This document shows, piece by piece, positions 15,791 through 25,379 of a stretch of DNA of 64,000 bases. This DNA comes from Mycolicibacterium neoaurum. Its GTDB lineage: Bacteria; Actinomycetota; Actinomycetes; Mycobacteriales; Mycobacteriaceae. The stretch is from assembly GCF_036946495.1 (NCBI RefSeq), contig NZ_JAQIIX010000002.1, positions 744,001-808,000 of the forward strand, given 5' to 3'. The position numbers were made by a program, and so were the translations under genes. Every line of letters begins with the position of its first letter. Within the stretch, counting starts at the first letter, position 1. The notes below the pieces were generated by a model. The model worked only from the letters and a program-made list of their open reading frames with translations, had not been told where the DNA came from and did no database searches.

Positions 15791-18700
15791 CGGTCCACTC
15801 CTGGCTCGGATGTTGCTGTGCCGCCGGTGATGTCGACCTCATCGGCCGCTCGGCCGTCAAGCGCCAACAGCATCCCCGCCACCGCTTGCAGCAGATCCAG
15901 ATCGCGGATGCGCGGCGCACCGACCCCACTGCCCGCCCGCGGGATCGGGATCTGGACCGTCGAGGTGGTAGCCCGGTACGCCGAACCCGGGTAGATGCGC
16001 TTGAGCCGCAGCTGACCGGAATCCTGCAGCGTCAACGGCGATACCTTCAGGGTGGAATCCGAGACGGTGGACACCTCGGTGACCCCGTACTCGCGGCACA
16101 GCAACCGCAATCTGGCCACCGCGACCAGGCGTTGCGCGGGCTCCGGTAGCGGTCCGTAGCGGTCGACGAGTTCGTCGATGACGCGGGCCACTCCGGCATT
16201 GTCCGAGGCGGCGGCCAACCGGCGGTAAGCCTCCAGACGTAGCCGGTCACTACCGATGTAATCGGGTGGCAGGTGCGCATCGACCGGCAGGTCGATCCGG
16301 ACGTCCTTCTGTTCCTCCTGCGAGACAACGGTTTTCCCGTCGACGGCGGCACGGTAGGCCTCGACGGCCTCACCGACCAGCCGCACGTAGAGGTCGAACC
16401 CGACACCGGCGACGTGCCCGGACTGTTCGACGCCCAGCACGTTGCCCGCCCCGCGGATCTCCAGATCCTTCATGGCCACCGCCATCCCGGCGCCCAGATC
16501 GTTGTTCTGGGCGATGGTCGCCAACCGGTCGTGGGCGGTCTCGGTGAGCGGAACCTCTGGCGGGTACAGGAAGTAGGCGTATCCGCGTTCCCGGCTGCGC
16601 CCGACCCGGCCGCGCAGCTGGTGCAGCTGGGAGAGGCCGAAGGTGTCCGCCCGTTCCACGATCAGGGTGTTGGCGTTGGAGATGTCCAGGCCCGTCTCGA
16701 CGATGGTGGTGCACACCAGGATGTCGAATTCGCGGTTCCAGAAACCCTCGACGGTCTTCTCCAGGGTCTCCTCGGCCATCTGACCGTGCGCCACCACGAC
16801 CCGGGCCTCGGGCACCATCGCCTGCACCCTGGCGGCGGCCTGGTCGATCGACTTGACCCGGTTGTGGATGTAGAACGCCTGCCCGTCACGCAGCAGTTCG
16901 CGGCGCAGCGCGGCGGCGACCTGCTTGTCATCATGCGGGCCGACGTAGGTCAGCACCGGGAAACGCTCCTCGGGCGGGGTGAGGATGGTCGACATCTCGC
17001 GGATGCCGGCCAGACTCATCTCCAGGGTGCGCGGGATCGGGGTCGCGCTCATGGTGAGCACGTCGACATGGGTACGCAGGCTCTTGATGTGTTCCTTGTG
17101 CTCGACGCCGAAACGCTGCTCCTCGTCGACGATGACCAGGCCGAGATCCTTCCAGCGGACCGCGGTCTGCAGCAGCCGGTGCGTGCCGATCACGACATCG
17201 ACCGAGCCGTCGACCATTCCGTCCAGCACGGCCCTGGATTCGGCCGGATCGGTGAACCGCGACAGTCCCTTCACGGTGACCGGGAAACCGGCCATCCGCG
17301 CGCTGAAGGTCTGCAGATGCTGATCGGCGAGCAGTGTCGTGGGCACCAGCACCGCGACCTGCTTCCCGTCCTGCACCGCCTTGAACGCCGCGCGCACCGC
17401 GATCTCGGTCTTGCCATAGCCGACGTCACCGCAGATGACCCGATCCATCGGGACCGGTTTCTCCATATCGGATTTGACCTCGGCGATGGCGGTCATCTGA
17501 TCCATGGTCTCGGTGAACCCGAACGCATCCTCCATCTCGGCCTGCCACGGGGTGTCCGGGCCGAAGGCGTGGCCCGGTGCGGCCTGCCGCTTGGCGTACA
17601 GCGACACCAACTCGCCGGCGATCTCACGAACGGCCTTGCGCGCCTTGGTCTTGGTGTTGGTCCAGTCGCTGCCACCGAGCCGGCTCAACGTCGGGGCCTG
17701 ACCGCCGACGTAGCGCGACAGCTGATCGAGTGAGTCCATCGGGACGTACAGCTTGTCGGTACCGCCGCCGCGCTTGGCCGAGGCGTATTCGAGCACCAGG
17801 TACTCCCGCCGGGCGCCACCGATGACGCGTTCGGTCATCTCGACGAACTTGCCGATGCCGTGCTGATCGTGGACCACCAGGTCACCGGCCGTCAGCGCCA
17901 ACGGGTCGACGACGTTACGACGCTTGGCGGCAAGGCGTTTGCCGTCGGTGGCGGCGACCCGGTTACCGGTCAGATCGGTTTCGGTGATGATCACCAGGTT
18001 GGCGCCCGGGATGACGACACCGTCATGCAGCGGCCCCTTGAGCACCCCGACCACACCGGCGACCGGCTGCGCGCCGGGCTGCAACAACGTTGCGGGCGTA
18101 TCGGCTTCGGCGAGCTGCTCGACGACGCGGTGCGCGGTGCCGGTGCCGGGGGTGACCACGACGCCGTAACCGCCCGTGGCGACGTGGGCGCGCAGCATCG
18201 CGAAGATCTCCTCGACCGCGTGCTGCGAGCGGGCGGACGGCGCGGGCCGCACATCGAGTTCGACCGCCGATTCGTCGTTGAGCTGGCTCAGCGTCCACCA
18301 GTGCGCCGCACCGGCACGCACGTCGTCGAGCTCGCGGAAGCCCGAGCCGCCGAGCGCTTCGACGTCCACCGGGGCGGCGCCACCGATGGCCGCCACCGAC
18401 CAGGACGCCTCCAGGAATTCGCGGCCGGTACGGATCAGGTCCGCGGCACGCGAGCGCACCTTCTCGGGATCGCACACCAGCACCGGGGTGCCCTCGGGCA
18501 GATGGCTGGTCAGCAGCGTCAGCTCGGTGGGCTCCAGCACCGGCAGCAGGGCCTCCATCCCGTCGACCGGGATGCCCTCGGAAAGCTTGGCAAGCATATC
18601 GCCGATGGATCCGGCGATGGTGTTGTCGGTCTGAGGCTGGGCGTCGACGAGCTGGGCCGCACGTTCCTTGACCTGTTCGGTGATCAAGATCTCGCGGCAG

Positions 18701-19422
18701 GCCACGGCGTCGACACGGTGGATCTCGATCTCGGTGATGGACCGCTGATCGGCGACCGAGAACATCCGCATCTCGGACACCTCGTCACCCCAGAACTCCA
18801 CGCGCACCGGGTGTTCGGCGGTCGGCGGGAAGATGTCGAGGATGCCGCCGCGGACCGCGAACTCGCCGCGTTTGGCCACCATGTCCACCCGGGTGTAGGC
18901 CAGCTCGACCAGCCGCGCGATCGTCTCGTCGAAATCCGAATCGGCGCCGACGGCCAATGTCACCGGCTCGATCTCACCGAGGCCGGCCAGCATCGGCTGC
19001 ATCAGCGACCGGGCCGTGGTGACCACCACCTGCAGCGGCGGACCCAGATGCTCGTCGTCGGGTCGGGCCAGCCGGCGCAACACCAACATCCTGGCGCCGA
19101 CCGTCTCGACCCCGGGTGAGAGCCGCTCATGCGGCAGCGTCTCCCAGGACGGGAACAGCGCGACGGCCTCCCCGAAAACGGCCTTCAGTTCGGCGGTCAG
19201 GTCATCGGCTTCGCGACCCGTCGCGGTGACGACGAGCAACGGACCGGTACGAGCCAGCGCGGCGGCGGTGAACAGCCGCGCGCTGGCCGGACCGACCATC
19301 GCCAGCGTGTCGGGCCGGCCTTGGGCGCGGTCGATCAGATCCAGGAAGGTGGGCGAGGTGAGCGCCAGGTCGACGAGCCCCGCGATCGGGATTTGGACAT
19401 GAGTGTGCCCCGGTGCGGTCAT
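15787..19422 (-). CDS. mfd: Transcription-repair coupling factor Mfd
   Basis: A 1211-residue DNA translocase that removes RNA polymerase stalled at lesions and recruits UvrA. The UvrB-like N-terminal module (FPSWETLPHERLSP near residue 90, RGGILDIFPP near 205) is followed by the polymerase-interaction domain and the helicase motor. Walker A is GDVGYGKTEIAVRAAF near 680, and the DEEQ box is DEEQRFGVEHKEH near 780. The C-terminal regulatory domain includes GRVGRSRERGYAYFLYPP and QSGHVAGVGFDLY. ATG 19422 begins MTAPGHTHVQIPIAG; the longer open frame upstream (to 19989) overlaps the divergent hydrolase gene and is unlikely. Length agrees with other mycobacterial Mfd proteins. Confidence 0.95.
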   Translation of the reverse strand: MTAPGHTHVQIPIAGLVDLALTSPTFLDLIDRAQGRPDTLAMVGPASARLFTAAALARTGPLLVVTATGREADDLTAELKAVFGEAVALFPSWETLPHERLSPGVETVGARMLVLRRLARPDDEHLGPPLQVVVTTARSLMQPMLAGLGEIEPVTLAVGADSDFDETIARLVELAYTRVDMVAKRGEFAVRGGILDIFPPTAEHPVRVEFWGDEVSEMRMFSVADQRSITEIEIHRVDAVACREILITEQVKERAAQLVDAQPQTDNTIAGSIGDMLAKLSEGIPVDGMEALLPVLEPTELTLLTSHLPEGTPVLVCDPEKVRSRAADLIRTGREFLEASWSVAAIGGAAPVDVEALGGSGFRELDDVRAGAAHWWTLSQLNDESAVELDVRPAPSARSQHAVEEIFAMLRAHVATGGYGVVVTPGTGTAHRVVEQLAEADTPATLLQPGAQPVAGVVGVLKGPLHDGVVIPGANLVIITETDLTGNRVAATDGKRLAAKRRNVVDPLALTAGDLVVHDQHGIGKFVEMTERVIGGARREYLVLEYASAKRGGGTDKLYVPMDSLDQLSRYVGGQAPTLSRLGGSDWTNTKTKARKAVREIAGELVSLYAKRQAAPGHAFGPDTPWQAEMEDAFGFTETMDQMTAIAEVKSDMEKPVPMDRVICGDVGYGKTEIAVRAAFKAVQDGKQVAVLVPTTLLADQHLQTFSARMAGFPVTVKGLSRFTDPAESRAVLDGMVDGSVDVVIGTHRLLQTAVRWKDLGLVIVDEEQRFGVEHKEHIKSLRTHVDVLTMSATPIPRTLEMSLAGIREMSTILTPPEERFPVLTYVGPHDDKQVAAALRRELLRDGQAFYIHNRVKSIDQAAARVQAMVPEARVVVAHGQMAEETLEKTVEGFWNREFDILVCTTIVETGLDISNANTLIVERADTFGLSQLHQLRGRVGRSRERGYAYFLYPPEVPLTETAHDRLATIAQNNDLGAGMAVAMKDLEIRGAGNVLGVEQSGHVAGVGFDLYVRLVGEAVEAYRAAVDGKTVVSQEEQKDVRIDLPVDAHLPPDYIGSDRLRLEAYRRLAAASDNAGVARVIDELVDRYGPLPEPAQRLVAVARLRLLCREYGVTEVSTVSDSTLKVSPLTLQDSGQLRLKRIYPGSAYRATTSTVQIPIPRAGSGVGAPRIRDLDLLQAVAGMLLALDGRAADEVDITGGTATSEPGVDR

Positions 19423-19531
19423 GATGACTCCATCGTAGGCGGCGTGCGTCCGGTCCGAAATTCGGTGCGGAATCGCCGGGTCGCCCGGTGTTAGCGTGTT
19501 CGGTGGGGTTTCTGGGACCGGGGGTGAGACG

Positions 19532-21091
19532 GTGACGTTGACGATCCCGGTCGTGGCTGCCAGCAGCCCCGACGCGTTGTCCGGCGCGGCCGCGCAGCTG
19601 AAAACCAAGATCGGCCAAGTCGATTCCCTCATCGCCGGCCAGCGGAGCGCCCTGGGCGATCTGGCCGGCGGCTGGCAGGGCACCGCGTCGCGGGCAGCAC
19701 AAGCCCGGGGTGAACAGAACACCGCCCGGTTGACCGAGCTGCGGGACCGCCTGCAGACCATCGCGACCACGCTCGAGGGCGGCGGTACCAACATGGCACC
19801 GCTGCGCCAGGCGATCGTCGACCTCACCAGCCAGGCCGCTGCGCTGGGTGCGATCGTCGGCGCCGACGGCACCGTCGCACCGTCCGGCAGCGGGCCGATG
19901 ACACCGGAGGTCGCCGCCGCGTACAGCACTGCGCTGAAGACGATGCTGACGCAGTTCGGCGCTGTTGACCAGGCCACCTCCGAGGGCATTCACGGTGCCA
20001 CTCCGCTGAGCACATCCGGCGAGTTGCCCACCGAGACGCCGACCCGACCCGATATCGAGGAGCTGAAGCCCCCCGAGGGCGCCACCGATACCGAGGTCAA
20101 TCAGTGGTGGGACGGTCTCAGCCCGCAGGACCAGGCACGCATCATCGCCGAGAAACCCGAGTGGGTCGGCAATCTGGACGGGGTGCCCGGCACCGCGCGC
20201 GATCAGGCGAACCGGAATCGGCTGGCACAGTTGCGCAAGGATCCGAACCTCACCGCCGAGGAACGCGGCACCATCGCGGCCGTCGACGATGCGATGTCCA
20301 AGCCGGACCGCCAGCTGCTGGTGCTGGACTTCGACGGTGAACATCCGAAGGTGGCGGTGGCCTCCGGCAACGTCGACACGGCCGACCATGTCAGCGTCTA
20401 CGTCCCCGGCACCGGATCGGTCCCCTACGACAAACCGAATGCCGGCAATGACCTGCCCACCTATATCGAACAATCCGAATGGCTGCGCACCGAGACCGAG
20501 CGGGTGCTGGATAACGCCGGCAAGAGCGACGAAACCGTCGCGACCGTCGCCTGGCTCGGCTACGAACCGCCCGCCAACCTGGCTCAGGCCGGCAGCGCCC
20601 ACTATGCCGACGACAACGCACCCGAACTAGCGTCGTTCATCAACGGCCTGGACAGCTCGCGCGACACCGACCCGCACCTGACCGTGCTGGGCCACTCCTA
20701 CGGATCGACACTGGCCAGCGAGGCGCTGCAGCGCGGCACCGCCGCGGACGATGTCGTCTTCATGGGTTCCCCCGGACTGGAGACCAACCCGTTGCAGTTC
20801 TTCGACAATGTGACTCCCGCGGACCTGCATCTGGCCGAAGGCAATGTCTTCGTCCAGCACGCCGAGAACGATGTGGTGGCCAACCTCGGTAGATACGGCG
20901 GCGCCATCCCGTCCTCGCTGCCGGGATTCATCGACCTGTCCACCAACGCCGAGGCCACCCCGCTGGGCCAGCGAAACCAGTCCACCGGCCACAGCGAGTA
21001 CTCGTTCGTCGACACCACTGCCCTGTACAACCAGGCGGTGGTGGTGGCCGGACTGGGACAGGACGACCGATACGTGAAGGTGGAGGATTGA
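19532..21091 (+). CDS. Alpha/beta hydrolase (DUF1023 type) with WXG-like N-terminal helical region
   Basis: About 519 residues from GTG 19532, which has GGGGGTGAG just upstream; GTG 19496 is a longer alternative. Residues 1 to about 170 form a helical region like type VII secretion substrates (SALGDLAGGWQGTASRAAQ carries a WxG turn). The C-terminal half is the DUF1023 hydrolase with the nucleophile elbow LTVLGHSYGSTLAS near residue 390, a likely acid in HAENDVVANL and a His in STGHSEYSF. No classical signal peptide is seen, consistent with ESX-type export. The next lipoprotein gene overlaps its stop by one base, so the two probably act together at the cell envelope. Substrate unknown. Confidence 0.8.
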   Translation: MTLTIPVVAASSPDALSGAAAQLKTKIGQVDSLIAGQRSALGDLAGGWQGTASRAAQARGEQNTARLTELRDRLQTIATTLEGGGTNMAPLRQAIVDLTSQAAALGAIVGADGTVAPSGSGPMTPEVAAAYSTALKTMLTQFGAVDQATSEGIHGATPLSTSGELPTETPTRPDIEELKPPEGATDTEVNQWWDGLSPQDQARIIAEKPEWVGNLDGVPGTARDQANRNRLAQLRKDPNLTAEERGTIAAVDDAMSKPDRQLLVLDFDGEHPKVAVASGNVDTADHVSVYVPGTGSVPYDKPNAGNDLPTYIEQSEWLRTETERVLDNAGKSDETVATVAWLGYEPPANLAQAGSAHYADDNAPELASFINGLDSSRDTDPHLTVLGHSYGSTLASEALQRGTAADDVVFMGSPGLETNPLQFFDNVTPADLHLAEGNVFVQHAENDVVANLGRYGGAIPSSLPGFIDLSTNAEATPLGQRNQSTGHSEYSFVDTTALYNQAVVVAGLGQDDRYVKVED

Positions 21092-21666
21092 TGTGGCGCA
21101 CGCTGATCACACTCCTGCTGGCGGTGCTGCTGACGGGGTGCGGGCCGATGTTTGAGTCCGAATACCAGGGCCCGGCCGAGGGCGACAGCGGCCACGGCAG
21201 TCCCGCCGAACTCGGCGTCCTGCTGGAACGCCGCGATGCGGAGGAGGTGCTGGCCGACCGGGACCGGATGATCGGTGAGATGACCGCTGAGCTCAGCCGG
21301 ATCGTGCCGGGATCGCGCTGGCTGCCCAATCGCGACGAACGCAGCACCCACTGCGGCGATTTCGGCTCCACCGACGGCAACATCTATTTCAGTCGCAACT
21401 ACGTCTCCGAAGTACCTGTCTCGGCCGCCATGTGGCCGCAGGCCGCCCAGGCCGTCATCGATATCGCGGCGCGGTACGGGTTCACCGATGTCACCGGCCG
21501 CACCGAGAACCCGACCGACGACCAGGCCAAAGATCTGACCATCAGCGATGCCTACAGCGGACGGGTGGCCTTCGGATCGATGGTGGCCGCATCGCTACAG
21601 GTGACCACCGGCTGCTATCTGACGGCCGAGGCCAAGCGCAAGGCGCGCGAGGCCGCGCCGAGTTAG
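21091..21666 (+). CDS. Lipoprotein, LppA-like
   Basis: A 191-residue exported lipoprotein. The N-terminus MWRTLITLLLAVLLTGCG is a short signal peptide ending in a lipobox with Cys near residue 17. The mature part has two further cysteines (THCGDFG, TTGCYLT), a candidate disulfide, and the pattern AAQAVIDIAARYGFTDVTGR, which resembles the mycobacterial LppA family. ATG 21091 overlaps the hydrolase stop (TGATG) with GGAGG upstream, so it is translationally coupled to that gene. It ends one base before the end of the convergent tetR gene. Confidence 0.8.
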   Translation: MWRTLITLLLAVLLTGCGPMFESEYQGPAEGDSGHGSPAELGVLLERRDAEEVLADRDRMIGEMTAELSRIVPGSRWLPNRDERSTHCGDFGSTDGNIYFSRNYVSEVPVSAAMWPQAAQAVIDIAARYGFTDVTGRTENPTDDQAKDLTISDAYSGRVAFGSMVAASLQVTTGCYLTAEAKRKAREAAPS

Positions 21667-21667
21667 C

Positions 21668-22303
21668 TCACTCCGCGTGCAGCTGCGGGTCGGCCTCCAG
21701 ATGGGTGAGCCCGTTCCACACCACGTTCACCACGTGCGCGGCCACCACTTCCTTCTTGGGTTCGCGGACATCGAGCCACCATTGCGCGGTCATCGACACC
21801 GACCCGACCAGCGCCTGCGCGTACAGCGGCGCCAGATCGGGATCCAGACCGCGACGGGAGAAATCGCCGGCCAGGATCGAGGCGACCTGGTTGGCGGCGT
21901 CGTTGAGCAGTGTCGCGTAGGTGCCCGAGGTGAGCGCCGCCGGCGAATCGCGGACCAGGATGCGGAACCCGTCGGTGTGTTCCTCGACGTAGGTCAGCAG
22001 TGCAAGGGCCACCAGTTCGATCCGGACCCGCGACCGGTTCTTCACCAGCGAGGAGGTGATGCCGTCCAGCAGCGTCGACATCTCGCGGTCGACGACGACG
22101 GCGTAGAGGCCTTCCTTACCCCCGAAATGCTCGTACACCACGGGTTTGGAGACATTGGCCCGCTGGGCGACCTCCTCGATGGAGGTGCCGTCGAATCCCC
22201 GCTCGGCGAACAGCGACTTGGCGATCTCGATGAGCTGCTGACGGCGTTCACTGCCGGTCATCCGGGCGCGCGGCGCACGGACGTCTTTCTCGGGTGCTGC
22301 CAC
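21668..22303 (-). CDS. TetR-family regulator (Rv1019-type)
   Basis: A 211-residue TetR protein. The N-terminal DNA-binding domain has RRQQLIEIAKSLFAERGFDGTS and the recognition helix VSKPVVYEHFGGKEGLYAVV. I prefer GTG 22303 to TTG 22309 because AAGG lies 8 bases before it. In M. tuberculosis a TetR gene (Rv1019) sits between glmU and mfd, as here, so this is its likely orthologue. It is divergent from the tRNA-Gln and glmU genes. The ligand is not evident from the sequence. Confidence 0.88.
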   Translation of the reverse strand: MAAPEKDVRAPRARMTGSERRQQLIEIAKSLFAERGFDGTSIEEVAQRANVSKPVVYEHFGGKEGLYAVVVDREMSTLLDGITSSLVKNRSRVRIELVALALLTYVEEHTDGFRILVRDSPAALTSGTYATLLNDAANQVASILAGDFSRRGLDPDLAPLYAQALVGSVSMTAQWWLDVREPKKEVVAAHVVNVVWNGLTHLEADPQLHAE

Positions 22304-22348
22304 GCCCAAGACCTTAGTCGGCTTGCACTAGAGTCTCGGAGTGATCGG

Positions 22349-22420
22349 TCCGTCGTGGTGTAATCGGCAGCACCTCTGATTTTGGTTCAGATAGTTCAGG
22401 TTCGAGTCCTGGCGACGGAG
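22349..22420 (+). tRNA. tRNA-Gln (anticodon TTG)
   Basis: The cloverleaf can be drawn directly: acceptor TCCGTCG (22349-22355) pairs with CGACGGA (22413-22419), and the discriminator G is at 22420. The anticodon stem TCTGA/TCAGA encloses the loop TTTTGGT, giving anticodon TTG for CAA codons. The T arm carries GGTTCGAGTCC. The 3' CCA is not encoded. It lies directly upstream of glmU. Confidence 0.95.
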
Positions 22421-22502
22421 CTCACCAGCCGCGAGCGACCCAAACCACAGCGTCGACGGTGTGTCCGCGGGTAGGCACTCCTCGGTCGCGGAGGAGGAAT
22501 AC

Positions 22503-23942
22503 GTGTCCACCGAAACAGCCGTGATCGTCCTCGCCGCGGGCGCGGGCACCAGAATGCGCTCAGCCATCCCGAAGGTTCTTCACCCCCTCGGGGGCCGCAC
22601 CATGCTGGTCCACACCCTGCACGCCGTCACCGCACTGAACCCACAGCATGTCGCCGTCGTCATCGGCCACGGCCGCGACCAGGTCAGCGCCGAGATCGAC
22701 CGGTTCACCGGCGGCACCGTCACCGTCACCGCGGTGGTCCAGGAGGAGCAGCTGGGCACCGGCCACGCCGTCGGCGTCGGGCTGACCGGGCTGCCCGACG
22801 ATTTCGCCGGGACCGTCATCGTCACCACCGCCGATGTGCCCCTGCTCGACGGTGCGACGCTGTCCGCCCTGGCCACGGCGCATGCCGGCGCGGGTGTGAC
22901 GATCCTGACCACCACCCTCGACGATCCGACCGGCTACGGCCGGATCATCCGCGACGGCGACGGCAGCGTCACCGCGATCGTCGAACATGCCGACGCCGAC
23001 GCCGCCCAGCGCGCCGTCGCGGAGATCAACTCCGGGGTGTACGCCTTCGACGCCGCGGCACTGCGCGCGGCGCTGACCCAGCTGCGCACCGACAACGCCC
23101 AGGGTGAGCTCTATCTCACCGATGCGATCGCGCTGATCCGCCACCAGGGTCTGCCCGTCCAGGCCGAACATGTCGCCGACACCGCGCTGGTCTCCGGCGT
23201 CAACGACCGGGTTCAGCTCGCCGCGCTGGGCGCCGAGTTGAACCGCCGGATCATCGAACGCCACCAGCGGGCCGGGGTCACCGTCACCGACCCGGCGACC
23301 ACCTGGATCGACGTCGATGTCGAAATCGGCCCGGACACCGTCATCGCGCCGGGCACCCAGCTGCTGGGCGTCACCTCGATCGGCGCCGACTGCACCATCG
23401 GGCCGGACACCACCCTGACGTCGATGGAGGTCGGCGACGGCGCCACCGTGATCCGCACCCACGGTGAGCTCTCGGTGATCGGTCCGGGTGCCACCGTCGG
23501 CCCGTTCACCTACCTGCGGCCCGGGACCACCCTGGGCACCGACGGCAAGCTGGGTGCGTTCGTCGAGACCAAGAACTCGACCATCGGGGCCGGCACCAAG
23601 GTGCCGCACCTGACCTATGTCGGCGATGCCGATATCGGCGAGTACAGCAACATCGGCGCATCCAGCGTCTTCGTCAACTATGACGGTGAGACCAAACAGC
23701 GCACGACCATCGGATCGCACGTCCGGACCGGCTCGGACACCATGTTCGTCGCGCCGGTGAGCGTCGGCGACGGTGCCTACACCGGGGCGGGCACGGTGCT
23801 GCGCGATGACGTCCCGCCGGGTGCCCTCGCGGTGTCGGACAACACCCAGCGGACCATCGAGGGATGGGTGCTGCGTAAGCGCCCGGCGAGCGCGTCCGCC
23901 GAGGCGGCCCGCAAGGCCGGGGCGAGCGAACCCGACGCCTGA
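22503..23942 (+). CDS. glmU: Bifunctional UDP-GlcNAc pyrophosphorylase / GlcN-1-P acetyltransferase GlmU
   Basis: A 479-residue GlmU. The N-terminal uridyltransferase domain has VLAAGAGTRMRSAIPKVLHP at residues 8-27, TTADVPLLDG near 110 and GYGRIIRDGDG near 147. The C-terminal left-handed beta-helix acetyltransferase begins near residue 260 (repeated hexapeptides such as IGPDTVIAPGTQ) and contains YVGDADIGEYSNIGASSVF. It makes UDP-GlcNAc, the precursor of peptidoglycan and of the arabinogalactan linker. GTG 22503 has GGAGGAGG 6 bases upstream. It is followed by prs, as in other mycobacteria. Confidence 0.95.
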   Translation: MSTETAVIVLAAGAGTRMRSAIPKVLHPLGGRTMLVHTLHAVTALNPQHVAVVIGHGRDQVSAEIDRFTGGTVTVTAVVQEEQLGTGHAVGVGLTGLPDDFAGTVIVTTADVPLLDGATLSALATAHAGAGVTILTTTLDDPTGYGRIIRDGDGSVTAIVEHADADAAQRAVAEINSGVYAFDAAALRAALTQLRTDNAQGELYLTDAIALIRHQGLPVQAEHVADTALVSGVNDRVQLAALGAELNRRIIERHQRAGVTVTDPATTWIDVDVEIGPDTVIAPGTQLLGVTSIGADCTIGPDTTLTSMEVGDGATVIRTHGELSVIGPGATVGPFTYLRPGTTLGTDGKLGAFVETKNSTIGAGTKVPHLTYVGDADIGEYSNIGASSVFVNYDGETKQRTTIGSHVRTGSDTMFVAPVSVGDGAYTGAGTVLRDDVPPGALAVSDNTQRTIEGWVLRKRPASASAEAARKAGASEPDA

Positions 23943-24032
23943 TGTTGGCAATCTGGTAACCGGTGCACGACCGCCAGGAAAAGCTACGTACGATTGGCGC
24001 GTAATCGACCCCCGACTGGCAGGGCACAACAG

Positions 24033-25013
24033 ATGAGCCACGACTGGACCGACAATCGCAAGAACCTGATGCTCTTCGCCGGCCGGGCGCACCCAGAGCT
24101 GGCCGAGCAGGTGGCCAAGGAACTCGACGTCCCGGTGACCGCGCAGACCGCGCGTGATTTCGCCAACGGTGAGATCTTCGTCCGGTTCGACGAGTCCGTG
24201 CGCGGTTGCGACGCGTTCGTCCTGCAGTCCCACCCGGCCCCGCTCAACCAGTGGCTGATGGAACAGCTGATCATGATCGACGCCCTGAAGCGCGGCAGCG
24301 CCAAGCGCATCACCGCGATCCTGCCGTTCTACCCCTACGCCCGGCAGGACAAGAAGCATCGCGGCCGCGAGCCGATCTCGGCCCGCCTGGTCGCCGATCT
24401 GCTGAAGACCGCCGGCGCCGACCGCATCGTCACCGTCGATCTGCACACCGATCAGATCCAGGGCTTCTTCGACGGCCCAGTGGACCACATGCGCGCCCAG
24501 AAGCTGCTCACCGGCTATATCGCCGAGAACTACGCCGATGATGACAAGGTCGTGGTCTCCCCCGACTCCGGCCGCGTCCGGGTCGCCGAGAAGTGGGCCG
24601 ATTCGCTCGGCGGCGTCCCGCTGGCCTTCATCCACAAGACCCGCGATCCGCTGGTCCCCAACCAGGTCAAGTCCAACCGCGTCGTCGGCGATGTCAAGGG
24701 CAAGACCTGCATCCTGACCGACGACATGATCGACACGGGCGGCACCATCGCCGGCGCGGTCAACCTGCTGCGTCAGGACGGCGCCAAGGATGTGATCATC
24801 GCTGCGACGCACGGCGTGCTGTCCGACCCGGCCGCTCAGCGGCTCGCCGACTGCGGCGCCCGCGAGGTCATCGTCACCAACACGCTGCCGATCGGCGAGG
24901 AGAAGCGCTTCCCTGCGCTGACGGTGCTGTCCATCGCGCCGTTGCTGGCCAACACGATCCGGGCGGTCTTCGACAACGGATCGGTGACCGGACTGTTCGA
25001 CGGGTCGGCCTAG
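24033..25013 (+). CDS. prs: Ribose-phosphate pyrophosphokinase (PRPP synthetase)
   Basis: A 326-residue PRPP synthetase, the same length as M. tuberculosis PrsA, starting MSHDWTDNRKNLMLFAG. The catalytic flexible loop ARQDKKHRGREPISARL, the metal site VDLHTDQIQGFFDGP and the PRPP-binding loop ILTDDMIDTGGTIAGA are intact. It converts ribose-5-phosphate and ATP to PRPP, which feeds purine, pyrimidine, His and Trp synthesis and, in mycobacteria, decaprenyl-phosphoryl-arabinose. An upstream ATG at 23994 in frame would add 13 residues, but the family begins at 24033. Confidence 0.96.
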   Translation: MSHDWTDNRKNLMLFAGRAHPELAEQVAKELDVPVTAQTARDFANGEIFVRFDESVRGCDAFVLQSHPAPLNQWLMEQLIMIDALKRGSAKRITAILPFYPYARQDKKHRGREPISARLVADLLKTAGADRIVTVDLHTDQIQGFFDGPVDHMRAQKLLTGYIAENYADDDKVVVSPDSGRVRVAEKWADSLGGVPLAFIHKTRDPLVPNQVKSNRVVGDVKGKTCILTDDMIDTGGTIAGAVNLLRQDGAKDVIIAATHGVLSDPAAQRLADCGAREVIVTNTLPIGEEKRFPALTVLSIAPLLANTIRAVFDNGSVTGLFDGSA

Positions 25014-25037
25014 CGTCGCGCGAGGAGTGATTCACAC

Positions 25038-25379
25038 ATGACGGCCCGCATCTTCCACAACCCGAAATGCTCGACCTCACGCAAGACGCTGGATCTGTTG
25101 CGTGAGAACGGGATGGAACCCGAAGTCGTGCTGTACCTGAAGACGCCGCCCAGCCGGGCCGAGTTGGCGACGATGATCGCCGATGCCGGTATCGAGGTGC
25201 GCGATGCGGTGCGCAAACGCGAATCCCTCTACAAGGAACTGAATCTGGCCGATGCCGGCGATAACGAACTGCTCGATGCGCTTGTCAAGCACCCGATCCT
25301 GATCGAGCGTCCGTTCGTGATCACCGACAAGGGCACCCGGCTGGCCCGCCCGATCGAGAACATCCGCGAACTGTTGTGA
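25038..25379 (+). CDS. arsC: ArsC-family arsenate reductase-like protein
   Basis: A 113-residue thioredoxin-fold protein of the glutaredoxin-dependent ArsC/Spx family. The active-site motif NPKCSTSRKTLDLL carries the single redox Cys at residue 11, and the family arginine segment HPILIERPFVITD lies near residue 88. It starts with AGGAG 12 bases before ATG 25038. No other arsenic gene is nearby. It sits between prs and lpqT and overlaps lpqT by 4 bases (GTGA), so its role may be general thiol redox chemistry rather than arsenate detoxification. Confidence 0.88.
   Translation: MTARIFHNPKCSTSRKTLDLLRENGMEPEVVLYLKTPPSRAELATMIADAGIEVRDAVRKRESLYKELNLADAGDNELLDALVKHPILIERPFVITDKGTRLARPIENIRELL

Noticed and set aside
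16273..17733. Long plus-strand open frame (486 codons) and a similar one at 17860-19119
   Set aside because: They lie opposite mfd, are rich in Gly, His, Arg and Asp with no family motif, and are typical antisense shadows in GC-rich DNA.
19423..19989. In-frame extension of mfd by 189 codons upstream of ATG 19422
   Set aside because: It lies wholly or mostly inside the divergent hydrolase gene, has no start signal, and Mfd homologues begin at MTAPGHTHVQIPIAG-like sequence.
22560..24812. 750-codon minus-strand open frame across glmU and prs
   Set aside because: It covers two well-supported genes on the other strand; the translation is Gly/Asp/Val/His-rich low-complexity shadow sequence.
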